A DNA stretch of 64,000 bases from Persicaria tinctoria. Its lineage: Eukaryota > Streptophyta > Magnoliopsida > Caryophyllales > Polygonaceae. The stretch is from assembly GCA_037127255.1 (NCBI GenBank), contig JBANSL010000005.1, forward strand, positions 80,977,160 to 81,041,159, in the 5' to 3' direction. The notes beneath the pieces are model-generated. The model worked only from the letters and a program-made list of their open reading frames with translations, ran no database searches and was not told the origin of the DNA. The translations under genes and the position numbers were made by a program. Shown here piece by piece: positions 10,456-21,074 of this stretch; the stretch's first letter is position 1, and every line of letters begins with the position of its first letter.

Positions 10456-11576
10456 GGTGAAGCGGCCCGACAGACATGGCTGGTTCACAACCAGAAGTGC
10501 CATGAATTTCCTCACAGAGCATCCTCACGAGGAAGCCTCGTGCCACTCATCGATTTGGAAACTGGATGTACAACCCAAAATTAAATCCTTTATCTAGAAA
10601 CTAAGCCAGGATGGCTTGCCTACGAAGGACCGTTTGATACGAAATGGTATTCACGTGCCTGCTGACTGTGTTTTCTGTGGGGCGCCCTATGAAAATACCA
10701 ATCACCTTTTTCTGGAATGTACATTTGCCCAGCACTGCAATCACAATATGGCCAAAGTAAGGAACATCCTTCTGAATAATGCTTCCCAAGTGATTAACGT
10801 CTTTGGGCTACTTATGCTAGCCAATTCTTCGCTCACTTCACCTGAAATGAGCCGACTAGTGGTCTCCTGGTGGGCGATTTGGCACATAAGAAACAAGATT
10901 AGTTTTCAAGATAGCAAGATTCCTAAGTTGACCGAGTTCGAAAGTCTCATCAAAAGCATGTTACAAAATTGGAGTACAGCTAAAGAATATGAGGTTGACT
11001 CATCGGAATGGAACACTCAGACCGTGACTCGCAAAAGGGATAGGGAAAAACGAGTAAATGGTCCAAACCATGTAGAGGATATGTCAAAATTAATTTCGAT
11101 GGCTCCACTCACATAAATGGGGAAAGTTCGATTGGTCTTGTTGTTAGGGACGATGAAGGCAATGTGATCCACTTACACCATTGCAAGTGTGGGAAGCAAA
11201 GTCCCCTTACCACTGAAGCCCTCGCAGCCTGGCAGGCTGCTCGGTGGGCTGCCTCAAGTGGGTATGATAAAATTGAGTTGGAGGGCGATTCATTAACTGT
11301 TGTTAACAGTATTCGAAACTATTGGACTCCTCCATGGGAAATAGAAATGATCATATCAGACTCATTACGACTTCTCAGTCGAGTGAGGCACTGGAATATT
11401 TGTCATGTCCTTCGTTCTGGTAACGCTGTGGCGGACAAGGTCGCCCACCTTGGCCATAGCACTCCGGACACCATCTCGTTGTACAATCATTCAGGTCTTC
11501 AGGGCCTCATCCTTAAGGATGCACTCGGTTAGCGGGCTCCCGCACCGAATTCTTACTCTCATAAAAAAAAAAAAAA
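10456..11576 (+). pseudogene. LINE 3' fragment: zinc-binding and RNase H domains with poly(A) tail
   Basis: The zinc-binding region of a LINE reverse transcriptase is seen (LPTKDRLIRNG, CVFCGAPYENTNHLFLEC), preceded by WKLDVQPKIKSFI and an in-frame TAG near 10600. After a frameshift near 11090, RNase H follows: KINFDGS, GLVVRDDEGN, LTTEALAAW, VADKVAHLGH. A poly(A) run at 11562-11575 ends it. Similar 15 bp strings AAATGTCATGTAAC (before) and AAATGTCATATAAC (after) form a likely target duplication. It is 5' truncated and dead. Confidence 0.8.
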
Positions 11577-11590
11577 TGTCATATAACTTT

Positions 11591-13286
11591 GAAGATATTT
11601 GGGTAAAAGTCCATTTTGACACCCCTTTTTGCAAAATGTCCATTTAAAATTAATTTGTGCTAAATGTCCTAAATATTTTTGGAAACCCCGTTTTACCCTT
11701 ACCTTCCTTTCCCTTCCCCTTCTCCACACAGATCTGACGCTCCATGAGTCCATTGCTCTCTTTGCATCTCCCTCATCCATGATGCCTCCCCTTCCTCCTT
11801 CCTCCTTCCTGTTGGAGTTGGCGGTGACACAAGAAGCGAGTCTGCATCCTCTCGCTGCTCCAAATTCGTCTCGCCTGCAACCTATGCTGTCACCGTCATC
11901 GCAGCACAGAAGACACAGCGTAATCCACAAAAGATCACCGCAACGATCAACGATTCCTTCGATTTGTGGAGTTGGCAATTTCGAACAACGAGCAGCGATT
12001 CAACTCTAATTCGTCTGCATCCTAATTCGTCTCGCCGCCGCCTTCTCAGATCAGATCTCCACCGCATCCTCTCGCTGCTTGTTGTTCGGACTTTGTGGAA
12101 ATGGTGTCGAATTAGAGTTTTTCCTGGTGTCTGCCGTGATCTGTCAAATTCGTCGTCATCGCAGTGCAGAGATCTGAAATTCTCGAAGATCAGAACCAAT
12201 CGATATCCTTCAGCATCGCCTCCACTGCCTTGTCACTCCGGCCAACTCCCGCGGCTGATTCCGAGGCGGTCTCCCCTCCGTGCTCCCTTTCGAGATCTCG
12301 GACTCCACTCCCATGGCGCCTTTGCGCTTCAGATTTCAGCCGATGTTGCTACTTCCTTGTCACTCCCATGGCGCCTCCCATCCCATGGTGCCTCCCATGG
12401 TACCAATTCATGTTCTTCCTACCCAATTTTTCATCAAATCGATCAATATCAATTCTAATGCTACATTATTCAATTGTGTTGGCACTTGGTAGTGATTTGT
12501 TTCGATCATTGTGTTAATCGATCAAAATCAAGGAATATTGTTTGAATTGTACAGTCAGTACATTGCTTTGTTTGCAAAACAGGCCCTAAAAATGGTCTTT
12601 GTTTATCCGTAAGCACTTGATGAGTTATGACTTATCTATCAAAATGATTTTTTTATTAACGTTAAAATATTTCTGAATCTTTCAGAAAAAGAAATGAAGA
12701 TGAGATTTGCACAAAAATACTTTATAAATTTTTGGAAGATGAGATTTGCACAAAAATAGGTGACAGTAATAAGGGTGGTGACAGTGTGACCATTATAGGT
12801 TGGTGACAGCGATAGGGGTGGTGACAACGATACAGGTGGTGACAACGATATGGGTGGTGGTGACAGTGATAGGAGTGGTGGTGACACTGATAGGAGTGGT
12901 GGTGACAGTGATAGGAGTGGTGGTGACACTGATAGGAGTGGTGGTGACAGTGATAGGAGTGGTGGTGACAGCGATACGAGTGGTGACAACGATAGAGGTG
13001 GTGAAATCAATAAGGGTGGTGACATCGATATGGGTGGTGGTGACAGTGATAAGGCGGTGACACTAATCTCGTATAAAAAAAAATTGTCACCAAAAAATTT
13101 GTTTATCATCATATATGTGTCACCAAAGTTGTGTCATCAAAGTCATTGACTTTGACCGGTCAATGGTCAAAATAAAAATGGAAAGGAGGGGCAAAAGTGT
13201 CATATTAGGACATTTTGCAAAAAGAAATATAAAAGTGGACATTTTGCAAAATACCTTGTTAAAAATGGACACTTAGCTAAAAGATC
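11591..13286. mobile_element. MULE-like non-autonomous element with GC-rich interior (element 2)
   Basis: TIRs of about 90 bp (11591-11680 and 13200-13286) share TTTTGCAAAATGTCCA and AAATGTCCTAA. Flanking 10-mers ATATAACTTT (11581-11590) and ATTTAACTTT (13287-13296) differ at one base. That fits the 9-11 bp target duplication of Mutator-like elements. The interior has a GC-rich block (11690-12460) of unrecognised origin and a minisatellite at 12760-13060. No transposase is present. It sits inside the 3' target repeat of the preceding LINE. Confidence 0.7.
12760..13060. repeat. Minisatellite of GGTGACAGTGATAGGAGT-type units
   Basis: Roughly 15 units of 15-18 bases with a GGTGACA core alternate between GACAGTGAT and GACACTGAT. 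Open frames across it are by-products of the repeat. Confidence 0.85.
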
Positions 13287-13296
13287 ATTTAACTTT

Positions 13297-13684
13297 TTGA
13301 CACGTTTTTAAGGAGTTAAAAATTATATAAAATATCAAATTTTTATATTATTTTATAGTTATTAGTTATAAGTTAATATTATTTTAAAAAATAATAAAAA
13401 AGTTAATATTTTATATAGTTTTTAATTCATTACAAAAATTGCGAAAATGTCAATCACACTTATTGGTGAACGAAGGAGAGGCTGTATATTAAAAAAATGA
13501 AGAACAATCGAAAGGCTTTTCTAATGAGCTCATTATAAATTAAATGAAATGAAATGAAACATCAAACATTAGAAGGTATACAGCGCGCTAGTTGGTCTTT
13601 CAAGTACTAAATGATATCATGTGCTACGTACTCTGTTATTTGATTTCAAAAAAGGTAGTCATTCATCACCAATATATAAATTAT
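13297..13684. other. Stowaway-like remnant and distal promoter of Gnk2 copy 3
   Basis: The part 13298-13465 carries an inverted AT-rich core (ACACGTTTTTAAGGAG, TATATAGTTTTTAATTC) like Stowaway interiors. From 13515 the sequence matches the upstream regions at 20-130 and 22015-22140 of the other Gnk2 copies (AGAAGGTATACAGC, CATGTGCTACGTACTCTG). Confidence 0.5.
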
Positions 13685-13726
13685 AAAGGGGTCAAAGGGA
13701 ATGGGCGATCGAGCAGTATATATACA
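13685..13726 (+). promoter_or_regulatory. Core promoter of Gnk2 copy 3
   Basis: GGGTCAAAGGG at 13688-13698 gives a TTGACC W-box on the minus strand. TATATATA lies at 13717-13724, about 100 bases before the ATG. The layout is the same as for copy 1. Confidence 0.55.
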
Positions 13727-13821
13727 TCCACCCAAACCCCCCATATATATCCATCAGCAACTCAGCACATCTCAATTCCTCCTTTGAATTACAAGATTGA
13801 ATCATCGATCCATTCAATTCG

Positions 13822-14577
13822 ATGATGGCTTCCATGAGTTCATCAACCTCTCAGCTCATTGCACTGGCACTGGGACTCCTCATCGCAACCCTCCAACAAC
13901 CGATTGCACTCGGATCGGAGCTTCTGAACAACGTCTGCCTCCCCCCGGTGGACGGGTTCAGCTCCCCGTCGCAGTACAGCGCCAACGTCAAGTCCCTTCT
14001 GCACCGCTTCGCCAACGTCAACGCCTCCGACGGCTTCGACATGGGCGGCGTCGGCCCACTCGACACCCAGCGCGTCTACGGCCTCATCAACTGCCGGGCC
14101 GACGCCTCCGCCCCAGACTGCCGGGCCTGCGCCCAGGCCTCCGCCAAGGCTGCCCGTGCCCTCTGCCCCAGGAACCAGGGGGCCGTCCTCTGGTACGACG
14201 ACTGCCTCCTCAAGTACTCCTCCGACGTCGACTTCCTCGGCTTCGACGACCTCGGCCACACCTTCACCATGTCGAGCTCCGTGAGCGTGAGCGGCGACCC
14301 TGCACGGTTCGACTCGAGGGTCAAGGGCCTTCTGACCAAGCTGACCAACAAGGCCGCCACCAACCCCAAGCTGTTCGCCAAGGGGAAGACCAAGGCTGAT
14401 GGGAACACGACGGTGTACGGAATGGTGGAGTGCACCAGGGATTTGGGCGGCGGAACTTGCCAAGGTAGTCTTCAGGATATAATCAGAGATGGGTTCTCCG
14501 GCTGCTGTAGTGGGCTCAAGGGTGGGAGGTATGTTACTCCGAGTACCATGTTTAGGTTCGAAGTTTATCCCTTCTGA
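13822..14577 (+). CDS. Gnk2/DUF26 cysteine-rich repeat secretory protein, copy 3
   Basis: Single-exon 251-residue protein, nearly identical to copy 1. The signal peptide is about residues 1-31. Domain 1 has CRADASAPDCRAC and all six cysteines. Domain 2 shows C-X8-C-X2-S (CTRDLGGGTCQGS) and PSTMF where copy 2 has a cysteine. Translation starts at the first ATG after the conserved TATA box; the ATG at 13825 directly follows and could also serve. No intron and no membrane segment, so secretion is expected. High identity to copy 1 across promoter, CDS and 3' flank points to recent duplication. The function is inferred from the family. Confidence 0.88.
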   Translation: MMASMSSSTSQLIALALGLLIATLQQPIALGSELLNNVCLPPVDGFSSPSQYSANVKSLLHRFANVNASDGFDMGGVGPLDTQRVYGLINCRADASAPDCRACAQASAKAARALCPRNQGAVLWYDDCLLKYSSDVDFLGFDDLGHTFTMSSSVSVSGDPARFDSRVKGLLTKLTNKAATNPKLFAKGKTKADGNTTVYGMVECTRDLGGGTCQGSLQDIIRDGFSGCCSGLKGGRYVTPSTMFRFEVYPF

Positions 14578-14823
14578 TTCCATTTATGATCGATGCTTCT
14601 AGCTACCACTCTTCCACATACCTCTCTTTATATTTTGGTGTTTCCATTTCTGTAAAATCGATCGAGGATTCGAGTGTTATCGATCGTGTTTGAATTCCTT
14701 TCTGGCGGCGTTTCGTTTTGATTGTTTGTTTCTTATTATTACGAGAGCTTGCTCTCGTTTTTCCACCAAAAACCTTTTAATTCCTGTGCTTAATAAATAC
14801 TGTAAAGGTTTAAGTTTTTTTTT
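14578..14823 (+). other. 3' flank of Gnk2 copy 3
   Basis: Collinear with 1094-1215, 24459-24620 and 29966-30110: GATCGTGTTTGAATTC, then CTTTTAATTCCTGTGCTTAATAAATA, which includes an AATAAA-like polyadenylation signal at about 14789-14799. Confidence 0.6.
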
Positions 14824-14989
14824 CGGGTCAATTTGTCGACTATACAAATACAAAGGTCAAATATATAAGATTTTGGGAATTTTACAAAACTATACACAAC
14901 CCTACCACAAAGCCTTGTGCCCCTCCTATGTGCCCCCTCCCCCTCCAGCGTGCCCCCCTCCCACGTCAGCATTTTTTTTCTTTTCCGCG

Positions 14990-15435
14990 CGCGTCAGTGC
15001 TGACGTCATCGTCGGGAATGCTGACACCGTTTACAATGAAGTTTTTTTTTTTTGCGCGCGTCAGTGCTGACGTCATCGTCGGGAATACTGACGTCAGCAA
15101 TGCTGACACCGTTTACAAGGATGCAAACGCCAACTTTTTCTTTTCTTTTTTCCCACGTGTCGGTGCTGACGCCAACGTCGAGAATGTTGACTTCCGCATT
15201 GCTGACACCGCAGACTCCGACAACGCTGACGCGGAGGACGTCGACGATGCTAACACCGGGGATGTCGACGATGCTGACACCGTTTGAGGGATGTTGACAC
15301 CGACGTCGGGAATGCTGACGCCGTCTACGAGGATGCTACGCAGCCGACGATGACGTCGGGAATGCTGACGCCGTCTACGAGGATGCTACGCAGCCGACGA
15401 TGACATCGGGAATGCTGACGCCGACGGTGATGACA
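14990..15435. repeat. Array of TGCTGACGTCATCGTCGGGAA-type units
   Basis: About 12 irregular units with core TGCTGACGTC. A 62-base segment (GGGAATGCTGACGCCGTCTA onward) is tandemly repeated at about 15309-15430. Spacing is uneven. Confidence 0.8.
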
Positions 15436-15599
15436 TCAAAGATCAATATATTTTTATATAAAATATAAAAGGGGGAGAACAAAGAGACAAATGAATGTTT
15501 CAAAAAAAAAAACGAATATTTTATTTTTTTTTGTAGTGAGAAACAAAGAATTTTTCGACGCTGACGATGCTGACCTCCTTCCTCATCCATCTCTTATAT

Positions 15600-16800
15600 T
15601 GCAAAAACGATGTCAGCAAATATATACCTACATAAAAATATGCATAAAAACGATATCAACACTAAAAAATACGTATAAAAACGATGTCAGCACTAAGAAA
15701 TAAACTAATTTTTAAGGACTCAAGCATACATATATATACACTTACATATATAATATCAAATTAAAAACGATGTCAGCACTAAAAATTACGCATAAAAACG
15801 ATGTCAGCACTAAAAAATAAACCAATTTTTAAGGAGTCAAGCATACATATATACCTACATATATAATAGCCAACTAAAAACGATGTCAGCGCTAAAGTTC
15901 CCATATTATATATATAGTATAGACCAATTAAAGGCATGCAAGGGTACAATAATTCCTGCACTCACTCAACCTCTTTCAAATATTCAAACAAAAAGCCCAC
16001 TTTCCATCGATTTCTCTACCTTACTTACAAAATCAGCACTAAAAAAACAAAACAATTTTAAGGACTCAAGCATATAAATATACCTACATATATAATATCC
16101 ACGTAAAAACAATGTCAGCACTAAAAAATACGTATAAAAACGATGCCAGCACTAAGAAATAAACCAATTTTTAAGGACTCAAGCATACATATATACTTAC
16201 ATATATAATATCAAATTAAAAACGATGTCAGCACTAAAAAATACGCATAAAAACGATGTCAGCATTAAGAAACAAACTTGTTTTTAAGAACTCAAGTATA
16301 TAAATATACCTACATATATAATATCCAACTAAAAATGATGTCAACACTAAAAAATACGCATAAAAACGATGTCAGCACTAAAAAATACGCATAAAAACGG
16401 TGTCAGCACTAAAAAACAAACCAATTTTTAAGTACCTAAACATACATATATACCTAAATATATAATATCCAACTAAAAACGATGTCAACACTAAAAAATA
16501 ACTCAATCCTATTACCACCATCATATCTTCAATTCCAACAGTAGGGTTACTGAAGACCAAATCAACCTCAATGACATAAGTAGCATATAAAAATACTCAT
16601 GTGGTGCTTCATCTTGTGATTAACATATAGTACTAAATAAAATATAACTCAATTATACTTACATGTATCATAACAACCCCTTAAACAAATTAGACCAAAA
16701 CAAAGCCCAAGAAAAAATAAATCAGTAGCCAAAATCAGTACATCTACCTACATGTATACCTACATATATAATATACACCTAAAAACGATGTCAGCACTAG
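15600..16800. repeat. Array of AAAACGATGTCAGCACTAAAAAATACGCAT units
   Basis: At least 14 copies of CGATGTCAGCACTAA in AT-rich context, grouped in higher-order units with TTTTTAAGGACTCAAGCATA and TATACCTACATATATAATAT. The core GATGTCAGCA is the reverse complement of TGCTGACATC, so it is the left-hand array core in inverted orientation. Confidence 0.85.
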
Positions 16801-18001
16801 AATAAATTGGAGACAAATTACATTACTCACACAAAAAATCAACAACATAAAAAAATCAGTAGCTAAAAGTCTTAAAACCATAACTTAGGCTTTCATACAA
16901 ATAATTAGAAATGCAAATAATTAGAAATGCATTATTCAACATCTCAAATTCGTCATCATCAATTCATCATTCATCCATACGTTTTGAGGCACTGTACGAG
17001 CACAAGCACCGAAAATTCTTAATCCATAAGGAAATCTAGCAAACACATATACTTATATTTGAATATTACCACACAAATCAGAAGAAAACCTACCTGGTCA
17101 TTGTCACAGTGCTCATCCTCCGCAAGCCGTCGATACCACACAAATCAGAAGAAAGTCTACCTTGTCATTGTCACAGTGCTCATCCTCCGCAAGTCATCGA
17201 CACGTCAGTGGATTTGTCAATTGAAAGCGCCAAACGAATTGTGAAAGGCTAGATCGCACCGCCAGTGATGCTGACAGAAGTAACCTACAGTGATGCGGCG
17301 GCGGTCGGAGAAGGAGAAGGATTGGGACAGAGACGGTGGTTGTAGATGCTGGCAAATCAGCCGGTTGTAGATGCGGCGGTGGTGGTGACGCCACCGCTGG
17401 AACGCCAAAGGAGAAGAGCGGGTCAGAGACGATGAGATCTCTCAACTACTCTCGCAACGGTGCGAATCCTGCTCATCAATCATCCTGCACACAGTCGCCG
17501 TCAACTGCTGCACACTCGATGCCTCGTGCCTCCGGCGACGCGCGGATTTGTGCTCATCGATCTGATGCATGGAGGACTGCGAATGACGAGTGGACTCGCA
17601 ATCGCACACAGATTAGGTTCCTTCCTCCGTCGCCGCTTCGCCGCCTCGCCAACACATCCAGACACACAGACACACTCGGGCCTCCGGCCATACTCGACGC
17701 CTCGTGCCTCCAACCACACTCGGATCTCGCTCCCGCCGCTGGAGAAAAAGAGATTCCATAGATGTGTGCGGGAAAGAGAAGGCGATGAGCGAGAGGGCGA
17801 GGGCGAGAGAGAGGGGGAAGGAAGGAGGGGCATCAGATCTGGAGGTAGCCATGGACGAGCGACCATGGGAGAGAGAGATCGAGATCTCAGATCTGGAAGG
17901 AACGGGAGTGGAGAGAGATCAAGAGAGATTAGGGTTAAAAGATATAAAATGTATAGTTTTACAATTTTTACACAAACGTGTATATTTTGCTAATTTGGCC
18001 G

Positions 18002-18706
18002 TTTTTTTTGGGTCAAATTTGATGGCAAAATCGAATTAGATTATTTAAAATTTCATGCTCTTGTTATATATGGGTAAATTAGGAGATGGATACTTCTAAT
18101 TATCAATTTCTAAATTCATCCCAATGTAAATATGTCTTATAAACACTATGCCAAATTGTTGTTCAGGCGATGAACCCTACCCATCACCTGATAGAGGGAT
18201 CTAGTCGCTGAGACGTTCTGGTGATGAACCTCTGATCATTTGAAGTGCCATCGCATCAAGCTCAATCCCGAAAGTATTCAGGCAACGAATATATGTATCT
18301 TCGTTGCCTGAACCTATTCAAGTTACCACAAACCCGTTCGTCGCTTGAAATCTTGTTAGAGCTGCAAGGGCTTTTCAAGCTAGTCACATTGATGTCACAT
18401 CAATACTTAACATCAATTTTAATGGATTAGCTAATGAAAGAAACAAGCACGTACAAAGTCTAAAATTTTAGGAACCCTTATGAACAAAATAAAATAAAAT
18501 GGAACACTACAAATCACATGAATATATATTCACAAAGAATTACATGGTGAATATTCACAAGGAATTACATGCACATGACCCTCAATACAAACATTCCTTG
18601 ATCTTCTGACAGATCGAAGGTGATCATCATACAGAAATAAAGAGGACGCTACATGACACTCAATATAGGAAATTAAAGGACTTTGTTTTACCCACCATTC
18701 CTCTTT
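18002..18706. other. Duplicated spacer and 3' region of LRR gene 1
   Basis: The parts 18010-18050 and 18070-18150 match 30130-30165 and 30487-30560 (TTAGGAGATG.ATACTTCTAAT). The part 18540-18706 matches the 3' flank of LRR gene 2 at 53260-53420 (GGAATGGTGGGTA, TCAAGGAATATTG on the other strand), so it is probably 3' UTR. No further gene seen. Confidence 0.5.
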
Positions 18707-20791
18707 CTACATATTGAACCAAAAGAAAGATGCAACACTTATAAGGACACCTATAAATCCAGAGGCAAAGCCAATAAAAAGCCCATTCAAAAACAAATTT
18801 CTGCAACTGGTTTGACCGTCAAGATCAGGTAGAACCTTTGCATTTGGTGGTGCAATTTTGGAACATGGACGATGCAAGAGTTCACCACATAGCCTTGAAT
18901 TGCCTTCATAGCTTAACTCGTTGAATGTATCAAACTGTGGACTAGTTGGTATAGGACCCTCAAGATCATTGTAAGCTACATTAAAAGAAGACAAGAAATG
19001 GAGACTGGCTAATGTTGTGGGTATCTCTCCTGACAAGTTATTTTGAGAAAGATCAACACTCATCAAACTATTCAAATTAGACATGCTGAGCGGAATGTGA
19101 CTCGTAAAGTGGTTATTTTGAAGATAGAGTCCTTGCAGACCTTTCAACTCGCCAATCTCCAGTGGAATATCACCACAAAAATTATTAAATCCAAGGTGTA
19201 TCTCTGTGGGCCAGAATGAAATTATCTGTGTCTGGGTTTCAGAATGATAAGCGGGGAGATCGGATTGAATTTGGAATAGTTTAGGGTCCATATTTCCCGA
19301 GAGCGCTGGTAGCTGACATAGTTCTTGAGGAACTTCTCCAAAAAGATTATTATGATGTAATATCAATCTAGAGAGGGTTGATAAGGTCCCAATCCATCTG
19401 GGAATTTGACCGGTGATCTGGTTATTGTTCAAACTTAAAATTTGTAGCACCTTAAGATGAGATAGCCATTCTGGAAAGAAACCAGTGAGGTTACAATTTG
19501 CAAGGGAAAAATACATGAGATTTGGAAATGCGGTTGGGGCGAGAAAGTTTCTACTTGTTGGTAGGGGTTCACCTTGAAAGTTTGACCCTAGGAAGAGGCT
19601 GCTTAATTTTTGACACTTTGACAACACTGAAAGCGTTATTGTGATATTCACAAATGAATTATTTGAAAGTGAGAGAAAAGAGAGAGACTTTAACTCCACA
19701 ATTTTGGGCGAAATTTGGCCGGAAAAGTTGTTAAAGGCTACTCGAAATGCAACCAGTGATTTGCACAAGTATAGGTTTTCTGGCAAGGTACCATTAAAAT
19801 TGTTGCATCCAAGATCAAGCTTTTGAATTTTAACAAGTCTAGACCAATCTAATTTGGAGATTTCACCATCGAATGAATTATATATAAGAATTATATCAAT
19901 TAAATTTGTACAGTTCATCAAACTTGGAGGGATAGGGCCACTCATATGGTTGTTGTAAAGATATAGCTTTTCCAACTTGAGTAAGTTTCCAATATTGCGA
20001 GGGATGGGCCCGGAAATATCATTTGATGAGAAATCTATAATCCTAAGATTGGTAAGCCCAACAATTCCCCCATTCAAGGGTCCCAATAGTGAGTTGAATC
20101 CTGCTCGAAAAACTTCTAGTTGTGAACATTCTCCTATTTCTTCAAGAATCGGACCAGTAAAATGATTATGGGACAAATCAAGAATTTTAAGCAAAGGTGA
20201 ACTCATACATATAAAGGAAGGAATTGCTCCAACGAATCCATTGTGGCTAGAATTGAAACTAGTCAAAGCTTTCATTTCCAAAAACCAAGTATCTTCTATG
20301 TTTCCCTCAAACTGATTGCTTGATATATCAATGGTATGGATTTTCATGGGAAAACTACCTTTAGATGACAAGGATGATGAAAAATTTCCAGAAAGTTGAT
20401 TCAAACTCAGGTTGATCACTTGAAGGCTATCCATCAATCCAAAAAAGGTATCAGGAAGAGGTCCGGAAAGCATGTTATTGGAAAGATTAAGATGAGTAAG
20501 GCTAACAAGATTTCTAAGAGAGGAAGTGATTACCCCTTTTATCCCTCTGGAGGATAACTGCAAGTGAGTGACCCTTCCATTGTTGTCACAAGCTACCCCT
20601 TCCCAGTGACAACAAGTGACAGAAGCTGACCAGTTGAGCGGGGGAGAAGAAGTTTGAAAGGCATCGTAGAAAGTAAGAAGGGCTGATTGATCAAGATGGT
20701 TGCAAACTTGTTGGTAGGAGAAGGCGGAACACAAGAACAAAAGGAGGAACAAATAAAGTGGAGGAGTGGATGTATAGTGCTTTAGATACAT
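18707..20791 (-). CDS. LRR receptor-like protein, kinase-less, PSY1R/PSKR-ectodomain type (copy 1)
   Basis: Intronless 694-residue protein. A signal peptide is at residues 1-25 and the LRR N-terminal cap (CCHWEGVACDNNGRVTHL) at about 60-77. Roughly 20 plant-type LxxLxLxxNxLxGxIP repeats follow. An island-like interruption (PKLFQIQSDLPAYHSETQ) precedes the last repeats, as in PSKR and PSY1R peptide receptors. The end has a LRRCT-like RLCGELLHRPC, an acidic spacer, and one membrane helix (LFIGFASGFIGVLISVASFF) two to four residues from the C-terminus. No kinase domain is present, so any signalling needs a partner kinase. It is probably a plasma-membrane receptor for a peptide or pathogen cue, by analogy with RLP2/RFO2-type proteins. 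The ligand is unknown. Confidence 0.88.
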   Translation of the reverse strand: MYLKHYTSTPPLYLFLLLFLCSAFSYQQVCNHLDQSALLTFYDAFQTSSPPLNWSASVTCCHWEGVACDNNGRVTHLQLSSRGIKGVITSSLRNLVSLTHLNLSNNMLSGPLPDTFFGLMDSLQVINLSLNQLSGNFSSSLSSKGSFPMKIHTIDISSNQFEGNIEDTWFLEMKALTSFNSSHNGFVGAIPSFICMSSPLLKILDLSHNHFTGPILEEIGECSQLEVFRAGFNSLLGPLNGGIVGLTNLRIIDFSSNDISGPIPRNIGNLLKLEKLYLYNNHMSGPIPPSLMNCTNLIDIILIYNSFDGEISKLDWSRLVKIQKLDLGCNNFNGTLPENLYLCKSLVAFRVAFNNFSGQISPKIVELKSLSFLSLSNNSFVNITITLSVLSKCQKLSSLFLGSNFQGEPLPTSRNFLAPTAFPNLMYFSLANCNLTGFFPEWLSHLKVLQILSLNNNQITGQIPRWIGTLSTLSRLILHHNNLFGEVPQELCQLPALSGNMDPKLFQIQSDLPAYHSETQTQIISFWPTEIHLGFNNFCGDIPLEIGELKGLQGLYLQNNHFTSHIPLSMSNLNSLMSVDLSQNNLSGEIPTTLASLHFLSSFNVAYNDLEGPIPTSPQFDTFNELSYEGNSRLCGELLHRPCSKIAPPNAKVLPDLDGQTSCRNLFLNGLFIGFASGFIGVLISVASFFWFNM

Positions 20792-20892
20792 GGCTTCGTA
20801 TCGCGATCGTACGTAGTGATCGATCGATTTGAGTACTGTTGATATTCAATGGGTGCTGTATTAAATTAATTACCAATGCCCTATATATTAAG

Positions 20893-20909
20893 ATGATCGG
20901 ACCGATCAT
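20893..20909. promoter_or_regulatory. 17 bp palindrome in the LRR gene 1 promoter
   Basis: ATGATCGGACCGATCAT, with 8-base arms around one central base, lies about 100 bases upstream of the start. The same palindrome with central T is at 63289-63305 before LRR gene 3, and a near copy is at 61998-62014. A dimeric transcription factor site is possible. Confidence 0.5.
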
Positions 20910-20913
20910 ATCA

Positions 20914-21028
20914 ACCGTAAGGTCAATCTTTGTACGCGTATTTGTTTTTGTCGACTACGCTTATCTAAAAATTGACTTACAAAGTCTTCAAGAATATGGA
21001 CAATTAACCATGGCTTCAAAGTCTTTCC

Positions 21029-21074
<46 letters not shown>

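Larger units (their letters stand above)
14824..18001. mobile_element. MULE-like non-autonomous element with repeat arrays and GC-rich block (element 3)
   Basis: The ends CGGGTCAATTTGTCGACTAT and (reversed) CGGCCAAATTAGCAAAATAT align, and both continue to a shared AAAACTATACA. A T-run of 8-9 bases flanks each side. Related uninterrupted sequence at 30090-30165 shows the insertion point within the Gnk2 3' flank. The interior holds two repeat arrays (about 15000-15430 and 15605-16800) and a GC-rich block 17230-17930 with open frames but no recognisable domain. A 66-base unit is duplicated at 17069-17200. No transposase is present. Confidence 0.55.

Noticed and set aside
11629..12517. Several overlapping open frames on both strands
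   Set aside because: Low-complexity Ser/Pro/Arg-rich translations in the interior of a MULE-like element. No frame is favoured.
12639..13149. Repetitive proteins such as (SPPLLSL)n and (GGDSDRS)n
   Set aside because: Direct translation of a minisatellite in several frames.
14990..16800. Spaced short repeats resembling a CRISPR-like array
   Set aside because: Spacing is irregular, units are degenerate and AT-rich spacers are themselves repetitive. The context is a plant transposon.
17336..18039. Candidate genes in the GC-rich part of element 3
   Set aside because: Open frames on both strands overlap completely, with no recognisable domain or signal.
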